Of a stretch of DNA of 48,927 nucleotides, positions 1 to 8,299 are shown piece by piece (positions within the stretch are counted from its first letter, which is position 1; each line of letters opens with the position of its first letter). The notes under the pieces are model-generated. The model did not search any database. It saw only the letters and a program-made list of their open reading frames with translations, and was not told the origin of the DNA. The DNA lies in the NCBI GenBank assembly GCA_009801015.1, contig VHZZ01014100.1, positions 1-48,927 on the forward strand. The letters are read 5' to 3'. A program made the position numbers and the translations under genes. The stretch is from Silene noctiflora. Taxonomy: Eukaryota; Streptophyta; Magnoliopsida; Caryophyllales; Caryophyllaceae.

Positions 1-635
1 TAGTCCGATTGACAGGCCGGCCTAGCACTTTCTTTGTCCGTTTACTAATATACTAAGAAAAAGGTGACCCTTGCTTATGGTGTAAGGGTGGGCTTGCTTG
101 ACCAACCCTTTTCTTTTACCTTACCGGCACCCGATGAAAGAGCTCTTGAAGCACCCTGCCCTCTTGTATGAAAGTAGGTCGATACGAAGCGAGACGATTG
201 CATCTTGGGACTGTATCTAAAGTAATCAAGATAAGTAATCTCAGGGACGGGGTTACCATAGAATAGAATAAGGTGCGGTGGAAATTGGGTCCCAATTCCC
301 TTTGTTAAAAGAAAAGCGAGGGAAGGTGCCTTTTCCTTGTTAGAAGTTGGTGGAGAAAGAAGAAAAAAAGATGCACGCTACAGAAAGAGCTAAAGCTCAG
401 AGGGGAGCTTGGGTTGGGCGCGATACGGATCAAAGACGGCAGCTGGGCTCAAACGAAACGGTCTTTTGGGAATGAATTTCAATTCTGGCATAACAAATGA
501 GATTAAGCATAATCATATCTAATTTTATTGATTGACTTCTATAATATAATTAATAAAGGAATTCTTCCAAGGTACCCTTCTCCGGTATATGTTCTCAATG
601 TGAAGTACTATTTAGTTAAGTGCTTTCTTTATAGA
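1..635. other. unassigned spacer
   Basis: I see no gene, RNA or clear repeat here. The stretch is a mixture of short purine-rich tracts and plant-mitochondrial-like spacer, and no open frame starts at an ATG with recognisable content. Confidence 0.5.
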
Positions 636-947
636 ATGGGACCGGCTTTGCTTGTCGGGATTGGCTGGATCACCACTTTCTTTCTTAGGCGCAATCCGCT
701 AAATTCTAAACCTGTCTGCCCAGAATTTACGGAAACTATAGGACTAATTGCAGGTGTTAAGGCTATAGGTAGCGTTGCTATTAAACCAACTTCTTATTTC
801 ACATCTTCTTTTAAATATAAATATATCAAAGAGCTGAAGTTTCTTCTTTTCTTTCTAATGGTGCTTCGAATAAGAGCATTTGTTGAACTCACAAGTTCTG
901 CATCAAGGGAGCTTTTTTACTGCTATTTAGTTGGGCATGTGCCCTGA
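636..947 (+). CDS. hypothetical membrane-like ORF (103 aa from ATG)
   Basis: This open frame begins at an ATG at 636; the frame itself is open from 528, but only with a TTG. Two hydrophobic stretches are visible: one just after the start (PALLVGIGWITTFFL) and one near the middle (FLLFFLMVL), so a small membrane protein is possible. I recognise no conserved mitochondrial family in it. Plant mitochondria carry many lineage-specific, often chimeric, membrane ORFs, and that is the only family-level context I can offer. There is no adjacent gene and no promoter I can support. It could equally be a chance frame in spacer. Confidence 0.25.
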   Translation: MGPALLVGIGWITTFFLRRNPLNSKPVCPEFTETIGLIAGVKAIGSVAIKPTSYFTSSFKYKYIKELKFLLFFLMVLRIRAFVELTSSASRELFYCYLVGHVP

Positions 948-960
948 TATTTACTACGGG

Positions 961-990
961 GCGAGCCAGTAGTGAAAGATTTCACACGAA
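961..990 (+). repeat. 30-bp dispersed repeat, copy 1
   Basis: The sequence starting GCGAGCCAGTAGTGAAAGAT recurs at 18981-19010 with only a few differences. A shortened relative (CGAGCCAGTAGTG) lies near 12395. The GCGAGCCA start is shared with the reverse complement of the CTCGC element, so the two families may be related. Confidence 0.6.
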
Positions 991-1260
991 TCTGCTAAAA
1001 CTGCCTTGTCCTGCTTTAAAGAATGTTAGTTAAAGAGTTGGCTTGGCAATGCTTAGAGGATTAAAGCTGCTTTCACCTCTACTCTGATAGCTTTCTTTAT
1101 AAGGGTCGAGAGATAAATCCTTAGCAGTAGATTTAGAGGGAGAAATCTACTCATCAATAGCAATTGAAATTTAAACAAATTCAGAGACAAAACAATTTAA
1201 TTAGGGGGGATGAGATTTGGAGTCACAGAAAAACGTGAGTGAGGGATCAAGAAGTCCTTT

Positions 1261-1378
1261 CAATCTCATCAAAACAACAAAATGTAAGGCATATTTCGAG
1301 CATCATTGCAAGTCCAATTTGGTAAAATCGCATGAGTGTATAATAGTAATTCCTAGAAGTACCCTGATTCGTTGAGTC
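1261..1378 (+). repeat. dispersed repeat R, copy 1
   Basis: This block begins CAATCTCATCAAAACAACAA and ends TACCCTGATTCGTTGAG. The same start and end, with a similar but diverged middle, occur at 7858-7961, and a partial end-copy lies just before that at 7777-7833. The conserved edges with a variable interior are visible by eye. Confidence 0.65.
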
Positions 1379-1650
1379 TGATTATCCTTCTGTGGAACCT
1401 GAAATGAAATCTTACCATCCCAGGCCTGTGTTCTTTCTCAGATGCTCCACTTTCGGGTACTCCTAGCAGTCTTCCTTTCTTATCTTATAGGGACTAGAGC
1501 GCATAATTCATGCTAACCATTACTGGCTTTCTTATCCCTGAACTTACTTTTATTCAAGTGTATCGGTCCCAACTCGAAACCATACTCCTGGGTAGCTTGC
1601 TTTCGAAAGAAAAGTTTGATCATTTCTCGTGTTAACAGCTGGAGTACTTC

Positions 1651-1704
1651 TCCTCTCGCTCCGGGACTCCACACTTATTAACATCAAAGACTGCACTCGC
1701 TCCG
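1651..1704 (+). repeat. CTCGC element (compound copy)
   Basis: A copy of the short dispersed element defined by CTCGC-containing ends. Two ends occur in tandem: CTCGCTCCGGGACT, then a TTATTAACATC core and the right end ACTCGCTCCG. It combines features of the short form (CGGGACT spacer) and the long form (TTATTAACATC core). Confidence 0.6.
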
Positions 1705-1732
1705 TAAAAATGGCTTCATTCTATGAGCCTAA

Positions 1733-1822
1733 GCAAACGAAGGCGATTTAGCAGCTGTTGTAGATGGAGTTGGAGCTTTTGCAAGGGGTTTACAGTCCCC
1801 AGCCACTACTATAGTGCTGTAG
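1733..1822 (+). pseudogene. acidic-family open frame (29 codons)
   Basis: Open frame without an ATG, bounded by TAA before it and TAG at its end. It contains the family signature A-V-V-D-G-V-G-A-F. The upstream words CTATGAG and AAGCAAACGAAG recur at 13209-13227. A box related to the one after other copies (GATCACCTATCCTAG, then a CGAGGAGAAGG end) follows at about 1870-1925. A fragment of the decayed acidic coding family is the best description; function unknown. Confidence 0.4.
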
Positions 1823-2131
1823 TATATATAGTAGTAGGAAAGTATCGGTTTCTTACCTGTGTTGGCGAGGGATCACCTATCCTAGCTACAAAATACCCTG
1901 TTTACGCGCTCCACGAGGAGAAGGCAGGCTCATGCCTCAAAAGGCAGGGGTTCGTCCACTCCGCAAAAAGATACCGTCTCCTTAAGGCAAAAACAATTAC
2001 AGCGAAAAAGGCGGGCAAAACGAGATAGATTTTATTCGAAAAGAAGCCCTTCATGAAGAAGTTTAGGTGCTGACCCATGAAAGAAGTAGCTATTGGCATT
2101 AAGAGTTTCTCAGTCTTCTAAAGAGTGGTAA

Positions 2132-2194
2132 AATGACTATAAAGCTATTGCAGGTGAAGTCGTTCCAGATGCAGCTGGTGATCGAGAAGAGTAA
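2132..2194 (+). pseudogene. acidic-family fragment with E-V-V-P-D motif
   Basis: A 20-codon open frame between two TAA codons. It contains GAAGTCGTTCCAGATGCAGC, which reads E-V-V-P-D-A. The same nucleotide word in the same frame recurs at 11620 and 13170 as E-A-V-P-D. It is too short to be a gene on its own; I take it as a relic of the acidic coding family. Confidence 0.4.
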
Positions 2195-2532
2195 GGTGCT
2201 GGTGGCGTTGGAGAGAGCGTAGCCTGGGCTAAGCCTAAGGCTGATCTTGAGGCCTAGGATTGGCGTTTAAGGTTTCACTTGGAGACCCACCCCCCATTCA
2301 CCACAAGACACCAGAGACATCAGGACATGTTTTCCTGCTTTCGTTAAGGGTTGTTTTTAATTAAGGTTTTTAATTTGCACTAAAGCACAAAAAGAATTAT
2401 AATTAATGTATTGTATTGATTCCCATCCAAAGAGAAGAAAGACACTCCCCCTTTCAAGACCAAGGGCTAGCGCGCCTCGCCTATTTTAATCGACTTTTTT
2501 GCTCCTAAATAAAGAATTCAATAAATAGAAGA

Positions 2533-2561
2533 CCTAATCGTATGCTTAACACATGCAAGTC
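2533..2561 (+). rRNA. small-subunit rRNA 5'-end-like fragment
   Basis: TATGCTTAACACATGCAAGT is the well-known conserved word near the 5' end of bacterial and plant mitochondrial small-subunit rRNA. Only about 29 bp match; the flanks do not continue as rRNA, so this is a fragment and not a gene. Related copies lie at 13483-13506 (minus), 19758-19786 and 29942-29976. Confidence 0.55.
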
Positions 2562-2659
2562 TTGGTGGTAAGTGGAAGCATGTTCTCTCTTTTAAGAGAA
2601 TTAAGGCAGGGAATGCAGAATACAAGGGCAATGGGAAGGCTCTTCGTTTTGGGTGCTAG

Positions 2660-2702
2660 GGCTGATCTAGCTCTAGATTGGTCCTTAACACATGTAATTT
2701 GA
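2660..2702 (+). repeat. inverted dispersed repeat, arm 1
   Basis: The stretch reading GCTGATCTAGCTCTAGATTG and then TCCTTAACACATG reappears in reverse complement at 13487-13537. Both arms join the same word to an rRNA-like AACACATGCAA motif, so they derive from one ancestral rRNA-containing repeat. Confidence 0.55.
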
Positions 2703-2873
2703 GGATTTTAATGCAAGGGCGGTACCTCGGGTCTTATCTTTTATCTTTTAACTGGTTGAGGGAGCTTGTCTCGGTAACCTTTGGCCAGGGCGAATGAACT
2801 GGGGACTTCTTGTTTAGCTGGGTCGCGGTTAGGGTTTCAAACAGATATGCGCCAAGGTGGACTGGTGGCTTGG

Positions 2874-2921
2874 TTGGCTCGCCCCCATTTATTAACATCC
2901 TTAACATCACACTTGCTGCCG
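2874..2921 (+). repeat. CTCGC element (long form)
   Basis: Left end TTGGCTCGCCCCC, core ATTTATTAACATCC, diverged right end ACTTGCTGCCG. It is a full-length copy with a partly decayed right end. Confidence 0.6.
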
Positions 2922-3356
2922 AGGAAGAGTAAGGTGCAGCTGTTGTTGAGAGAGAGGCGGGAATTTCTTTAAATAGCGGAGGGCAAGCCGGGGTCTTATA
3001 TGGATATGACCCGCGGGAAGCATGCCTTATTTAGAGCATCGCATCATCATCATGGAAAGCACAAGCCCAAACAAGTTAAGCAAAATCGTACCGGTGTGTA
3101 AGAGTAAGCGCAAAGGCTAACCCGATTCCTAGAGAAAGCTAGAAGCGTATTTAACTAAAATAGGGTAGTACCCTACATGAGATTGGGCACCCCCTCTTCT
3201 TTCGAAGGAAATCAACCTCCGGGAAGAAGTACTTTAATTTAAGGGGAATATTCTAATTAATTAGAATTATTTAAGTTAAGGATGCTTTTAAGAATGGTGT
3301 TTTGAATTAAGGTTTCGTCGCTAACTGTCCTAGATCAAGCAGGAAGCTAATAATAT

Positions 3357-3380
3357 ACGGGACATTCCGTCTGCTACTAA
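3357..3380 (+). repeat. GGGACATTCCGTCTGC repeat, copy 1
   Basis: The 24-bp word starting GGGACATTCCGTCTGCTACT recurs almost exactly at 17911, inside the second acidic block, with weaker relatives at 17884 and 18249. It marks this spot as a detached piece of the same mosaic. Confidence 0.55.
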
Positions 3381-3669
3381 TGAAAAGAAGCGTGAACGGA
3401 TTTCAAGGTAAGAGGAAGATCATGGCAAAGGAGCTGTTGGCGAGTGAAGTCCTAGTTTATGTTTATGCGATTTTGGCCTTTTCACAAGGAAAGGTGCCCA
3501 ATTCCTGCCCTTTTTCCTTTTTTAATGCCCAATTTCCCCGGTAAGTATAAAAAAATGCGCAAGAATTTCAATTTCTTAAGTAAAAAAGCAGTTCATCCCC
3601 TTTTTCCCGTGTTTGGTGAATTATTTTAATTGAATTAAAGAGCTAAAATTAAAATGGCTAAAAACTGTT

Positions 3670-3957
3670 CCACAAAGGATTGGTTTCGAAGCATTACCAG
3701 AACCTGAAGCCGAGGCTGTGCTATGAGTTGAAGCTGCAGTCGAAGCTTATCGAGAACAGCACTCTACTATGAGCCGAAGGCGCACTTTGCCCTGCTTTTT
3801 GGTTCCTTTTGGTCTTAATTCCCGGAAAATGGAGTCGAAGCTTTCGATCATGCTTTTATGGGTTCCGATAATGCAGCTTTTGATGCTGGAAGCAGGGGTA
3901 CCATTCTGACTACTACTGCTATCTTGGCCCTTAGGTTAGGACCCCTTACTTAAAGGG
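3670..3957 (+). pseudogene. acidic-family copy ending in a hairpin stop
   Basis: Two overlapping frames carry family signatures. One, from about 3670, reads E-P-E-A-E-A-V and, after a single TGA at 3724, V-E-A-A-V-E-A-Y. The other has an ATG at 3858 and runs 31 codons (S-D-N-A-A-F-D-A-G) to a TAA at 3951. That TAA sits in a hairpin, CCCTT-ACTTA-AAGGG at 3943-3957, and the last codons read P-L-T. The copy at 10676-10957 ends in the same way with D-P-L-T and a TAA in a longer hairpin. A decayed copy of the family with its natural end preserved is my reading. Confidence 0.45.
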
Positions 3958-3960
3958 AGC

Positions 3961-3986
3961 CAGTCTATCGATTCCACGAGAAAAGG
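3961..3986 (+). repeat. CAGTCTAT box downstream of acidic copy
   Basis: CAGTCTATCGATTCCACGAG followed by AAAAGG. Close relatives lie at 10334-10360, 10965-10990 and 19575-19598, each shortly after a small GC-rich hairpin. Confidence 0.55.
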
Positions 3987-4681
3987 AGAGGCGATGCGCA
4001 AGACACAGCTGGTAATGGAAAGAAGCGATTGGCCGGGAGAATGCAGGCCTTTGGAATGCCTTGAATTGGACGGTTAGTCATTATAGATTCAATTGACAGA
4101 GGCAGATAACGAATTATACTACTACACCTTATAGTTAAGGAAGACTTCTAGCTAAGGTAAGACATAAAAGTGGGGAAAGATTAAGTAGGACAGATAACGA
4201 GTAAAAGGCACCCGTCCTAGGAGTGAGGTCTGCTGTAGGGTTCCCGGCTTTGGTAGACTTCTCGCGCGAAACACTCTCATCGGTTCTTTCTGTTTGAAGA
4301 GGGCACGCATACGTACCCTGTCTAGTCTAGTTGTCGAGGGATTTAGCCTTTTATCGGCATACCAGGGTAAGTAAACAAGGTATCCACTTCTTTACCAGAC
4401 ACTTCCTCTTTTTAATTTTTTTTTTCTATGATAGCAGCCAAGTATCATCTTTTCCAGAGCCGAGGGGGTGGGGCCATTATAGCCTGCATTGAAGAAAGTC
4501 TCTTGGTTCCGTTTTAACATTAGGAATTGGGATAGCCTTTGCAGATATCACTTTTAGCACCCTAACATTGGGTAAGATGTGATAATAAGACAGGGAATGT
4601 AGGTCAATAAGTCTCATGGGATATCACTTCTAGCATTAGGGAACATGCCACAGATATGCCTCCCGTGTATTCGTAACATCT

Positions 4682-4713
4682 TGGAGTCGTAGCTTATATA
4701 GAACAGCACTCAC
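4682..4713 (+). repeat. GGAGTCGWAGCTTATATAGAAC repeat, copy 1
   Basis: A word of about 33 bp starting TGGAGTCGTAGCTTATATAG recurs at 31749-31781 with about one difference. Diverged relatives lie at 3740-3765 and in the tandem cluster at 40890-41070. Confidence 0.65.
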
Positions 4714-5125
4714 TGGGACTAATAGAGTTAGTTAGTGGTTGTTGGGGATCTTCCTTGTTCGGGGAGAAGCCACTAGGGATGCTCGTTACCAAAGCAAAGA
4801 GGAAATAGGGCTGTCGTCCTGCTCTTCCTGCCCCTACTAAACCAAGGAAAGCAGTTCCTGCTCCCTCTTTTTCTTTTTAAAAAGTATGAGATTTGACTGC
4901 GCTTTAGTATGAGACGGGTGATAGAGGTACAGACAGGTAGCTTTCTTCTTCTCCAGCCTAGAACCAGGTTTATGCGACTTTTGCTTTAGCCCACTCCAAC
5001 GATTTAGGAGCCGTACTAGTTGTACTAGAGATGCACCGAACTTCAAATTAAGAAAGAAATTTCTTATATTTTATCATAGGGCTGCAAGAAAAGTTTAGTT
5101 AATTTAATCTATATTGGTAAGCTTT

Positions 5126-5440
5126 TTATTTAATTAATTTGGGGAATTCCTTAACAGGTACATGAATGAAGTTTGCTCCTTCTCGCATAAGCAGTGGTTG
5201 AACTCCCTTCCTTTGAGCAACGGATGCAGACGAGACTATTGGCGGTTGGAAGGACTCGTCGCGGGAGATCCTTTTGCTAAGCCGCGTTTTGTGCGCCTCT
5301 AATGGTACGTTCAACAGGACTTGCTCCCCTTCTTCCCCTAAAATGGCAAATGCGCAAGTTTCATCAGTGAACGTGAACAAAGAAAGCTGACTCTTGGCAC
5401 TAAGACTAGTATGCGAGGAAGAGATTGGGGTTGGTTACCA
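5126..5440 (-). CDS. unrecognised protein-like open frame without ATG
   Basis: The minus-strand frame is open for about 104 codons, from a TAA near 5443 down to the TAA at 5126-5128. The composition looks protein-like, with a mix of charged and hydrophobic residues such as E-Q-V-L-L-N-V-P-L-E-A and I-H-V-P-V-K-E-F-P-K-L. The only in-frame ATG lies near the C-terminal end, so normal initiation is not evident. Part of an older gene is possible. I recognise no family, and no neighbour helps. Confidence 0.25.
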
Positions 5441-5449
5441 CCTCCCAGC

Positions 5450-6240
5450 CGAAGGCCGGGCATATCATAAGGAGAAGATGTTCCAGTTCCGGACGTATCA
5501 TACCTTTCATCGGCATCCCTCTAACTTTCAGAAAACGGGGGCCCAACAAACTTAAACGCTATTTCGTCTGTTCTGCATACTTTAGGGCTAGAAAGCCTTA
5601 CTGCCCTTTTATATCACTCTATTAGATAAAATGGTTTTCTTTCCGAGAATCATAAGTGTAGAGCAAAAAGATCCTCCTTACTTTTCCCTTTCTCCTTTAC
5701 CCAGGCCCTTTTACCCTTTGTTAGCTACGGATGCTCTGTAAGTCCCTTATTAGAGGGGCTAAAACAACCCCAGCTCTTCGATCGAAGTTTATCCTCTATT
5801 ATTACTTACTATATTTATTCATTTCATGCTTTTTTTTCTTAATTTAAAAGTGGATTGTCTTGTCTTAAAATCCTTAGCACGCAGGTCTCTCTCCTTCTCG
5901 TTTCGTCTCTCCCTTTCTTACGATGGCTTTCTATTTCAAGCAAGAAGAAGGAAGTCAAACCCGCTTTCTAAAGGAAGCAGGTTGGTTACCGTTGGAACAG
6001 AGGCCAGTGCCGCGTGTTACGACGCAAAGCCCGTTTACGTAGTCTCTATACTAGTTCATTCCCTTCAGTAGCGTGAGTCCACCCGAAGCCGAAGAGTTAA
6101 GATATAGGCCTGTGTATCTCCCTTAGATAAGAAGGTTTGGGTTAATAACTAAGGAGTGGAGTGGGGAGCTAAGAGTTAGATAAGGACAATAAGAACAGGA
6201 ATCGGGGGCAGTTGCAGACGTATCAGCCGTAGCAGACCTA
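5450..6240. other. unassigned spacer
   Basis: Open frames here are short and have no recognisable product. Pyrimidine-rich and purine-rich tracts alternate. I see no RNA gene and no clear repeat beyond the shared word CCTATGAGTCTAAGC at 6244. Confidence 0.5.
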
Positions 6241-6300
6241 TACCTATGAGTCTAAGCCCTGGTAAAGGAACTCTCATGCCTATGACTTCCATAAAAGTAA

Positions 6301-6520
6301 GTATCAGATGATGAATCTGAAGAAGTCTCGGATGAGGGAGATTCCTAAATTGAAGCGGTTTTAAGTCAAATACAAAGAAAAGGCTGTTGAAGCCAATGAA
6401 GCAAATGCAGCTGCTGATCGTGGGGTTGATGGAAAAGGGGGCCCTATATGGATTGGATTATATACCTGTAATCTGGCTCTTGCTCTTGCTCGTGCCAAGG
6501 GCCTTCCCTGCTATATATAG
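6301..6520 (+). pseudogene. acidic-family copy in two frames
   Basis: The first frame (6301-6348) reads D-D-E-S-E-E-V-S-D-E-G-D-S before a TAA. The second (6365-6520, 51 codons) reads K-A-V-E-A-N-E-A-N-A-A-A and then G-V-D-G-K-G-G-P-I before a TAG. S-D-E-G-D-S also occurs at 18658-18675, where the next residues are K-A-V-E. Here the same order (D-E-G-D-S, then K-A-V-E) is split between frames, as expected of a frameshifted relic. Confidence 0.5.
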
Positions 6521-6623
6521 TGGAGCCCGCCGTACTTAGATTCATTACTGGGCTGGAAAAGAAGTCTTAAGTTCATAAAATGCACTCAAGGATAGGAGTT
6601 TGAAATCCACTTCCCTCGAAACA

Positions 6624-6653
6624 CGGAGCGAGTGTAATACTTGAAGCGAGCCG
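6624..6653 (-). repeat. CTCGC element (short copy)
   Basis: Reverse complement of the element: CGGAGCGAGTGTAAT at one end and GCGAGCC at the other, with the central core largely missing. Confidence 0.55.
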
Positions 6654-6910
6654 GGTAACTTTTTCTTTTTTATTTAGATACGGATGAGAGGATCTCTCTT
6701 CTACTAGAGGCCTTTCTACTACTACTATTATAGGTAAGACCTTTCCCCTAACCCGATGAGACTGAGATTTCATCAGCTAAAGCAGATTCAAATCATCTAT
6801 AAGGAAGAGCATCAAAAGCAAAAACAACTGAAACGGGCCCACTGCCTGCCATTTCCAAGGAAAGCTCTTTTCCGTTGGACAATGTAAATTTAATTTAAAG
6901 GAAGAGCTAC

Positions 6911-6936
6911 CATTCAAGTCAAGCATTCAAGTCAAG
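6911..6936 (+). repeat. perfect 13-bp tandem duplication
   Basis: CATTCAAGTCAAG occurs twice head to tail without a mismatch, which points to a recent slippage or repair event. Confidence 0.9.
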
Positions 6937-7009
6937 GCCGCCTGTGACCCCTGTGTCCGATGACACTTCTACCTTTATTCTATTCCCTATTCCCCTTATT
7001 TTGGGTCGG

Positions 7010-7546
7010 TTAAAGAATATTAAAATGCAAGTGCGCAAGTGCATGGCTCGCTCCATCACATAAGACCAGGAAGACCCTCTTCTTTTTTATGTAGTTTATG
7101 TAGAACATTACCGGGGGAAGGTAATTCCGCGGTAAGATAAAGGTAAGGTTCATTCCAAATGGCACCTGCCCCGCCGGCTTAAGCTTCTTCTTCTTCTTCG
7201 AATTCTCCAGGAACTGCTTACTCTTGTTCTTCCCCGTGAAATAGGGTAAACCTGGGTTTCTTACTTTTCTTTCCCTAAGGTAAAGCAAAAAAGGTGAACC
7301 ATAAACAGCTGCTTCAACTCCAGCAACAGCTTCATCCATTGCCTTTCCATTTAGTGCTTTGTCTGCTACTGATTATTGTGCTCGATCAGCTTCGAAAGCT
7401 TAGTTTTCTTCAAATCATGGGTATGACAGCCTTTTCTTGAAATCTGGTTCGCCTTCGTCTTCAAACCCAAAAGTAGTAGCATCACGATCTGCTCCAACAG
7501 CAGGATCTGGAAAAGCATCTTCGACCAGGACTGAGGCTGATGTGCC
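7010..7546 (-). pseudogene. acidic-family copy, one frame over 179 codons with three stops
   Basis: Reading the minus strand down from 7546, one frame continues to 7010. It holds a first open part of 43 codons (V-E-D-A-F-P-D-P-A-V-G-A-D) ending at a TGA, two TAA codons soon after, then an open tail of 109 codons from 7339. The part around the stops still reads S-V-A-D-K-A-L-N-G-K and the tail starts D-E-A-V-A-G-V-E-A-A-V. The rest of the tail is basic and hydrophobic and unlike the acidic part. Three stops in 179 codons is fewer than expected for random sequence of this composition. It is the longest single-frame copy and lies opposite to most others. Confidence 0.5.
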
Positions 7547-7653
7547 TCATACTTATTTATCTAGTTGATCATCAGCCGGATCAGCAAGAGCCGCCCCCAA
7601 AAACTAGAAAAGCTGCAGCTGGGTCAGCACCATTTGAGGCAATTTCCTTTAAA

Positions 7654-7671
7654 TCGCTCCACTCGCTCCGT
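7654..7671 (+). repeat. CTCGC element, right end only
   Basis: CGCTCCACTCGCTCCGTG carries the right end without a recognisable left end. A similar solo right end, TACACTCGCTCCC, lies at 7978-7990. Confidence 0.5.
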
Positions 7672-7760
7672 GTTTTTGGGCATCTTCCCGATCATAATTA
7701 ACTTTAAGGAATACAAAAGCAGCTTAAAAAGCAACAAAAGGTTGGAGATGTAATGTTTTT

Positions 7761-7961
7761 AAAATCACATTTCGTCAAAATCGTCAAAGTGTATAAGACT
7801 AATTGCTAGGTACACGCTAATTCGTTGAGTCTTCGATTGGACATGCAGTCGAGGAATCAATCTCATCAAAACAACAATTTATAAGGTTCGATGAAAGGCC
7901 AACTACTAAAAATCGTGAAAGTGAAGAATACTAATTCCGGGAAGTACCCTGATTCGTTGAG
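7761..7961 (+). repeat. dispersed repeat R, copies 2 and partial 3
   Basis: A partial copy (AAAATCG, GTGTATAAGACTAATT, TTCGTTGAG) is followed by a full copy at 7858-7961 that matches the block at 1261-1378 at both ends. The partial and full copies share the ending TTCGTTGAG, giving a degenerate tandem arrangement. Confidence 0.65.
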
Positions 7962-8136
7962 CAAAGCAATATTAAACTACACTCGCTCCCGCTTCTTAGA
8001 ATGTATCTGTAGGCTTATTCACTATCTTAGATAGATACCTATTCTCCTGTAAGCTCCTTGTTAATCTGACTCTCAATTAATCTTAGTCTCAATCTGACTG
8101 AGTATATATATGGAAGAGAGGCCTTTGGCGAACTAA

Positions 8137-8292
8137 AGTAATGGTTCATCAGGTACAGCCGCAGCTGGACAAAGAAAGGCAGCAGCTTTGGCTGACGATG
8201 GATACAAAAGAAAGGTAGTTCTACTGTGTAAGATCAAAACATACTTACTTGTCTTGGACAAGCGGGAACCAACCTTCAAGGTGCACTCTTAG
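8137..8292 (+). pseudogene. acidic/alanine-rich open frame (51 codons)
   Basis: Open between a TAA and a TAG with no ATG. The first half is alanine-rich with family character (G-T-A-A-A-G-Q-R-K-A-A-A-L-A-D-D-G); the second half is basic and hydrophobic. I place it in the acidic family with lower confidence than the copies that share exact motifs. Confidence 0.35.
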
Positions 8293-8299
8293 AAGGACA

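Noticed and set aside
5005-5040. GGAGCCGTACTAG resembling the start of group II intron domain V
   Set aside because: The expected GAAA-type loop and returning strand ending in TACGGTTC are missing; no exon sequence nearby.
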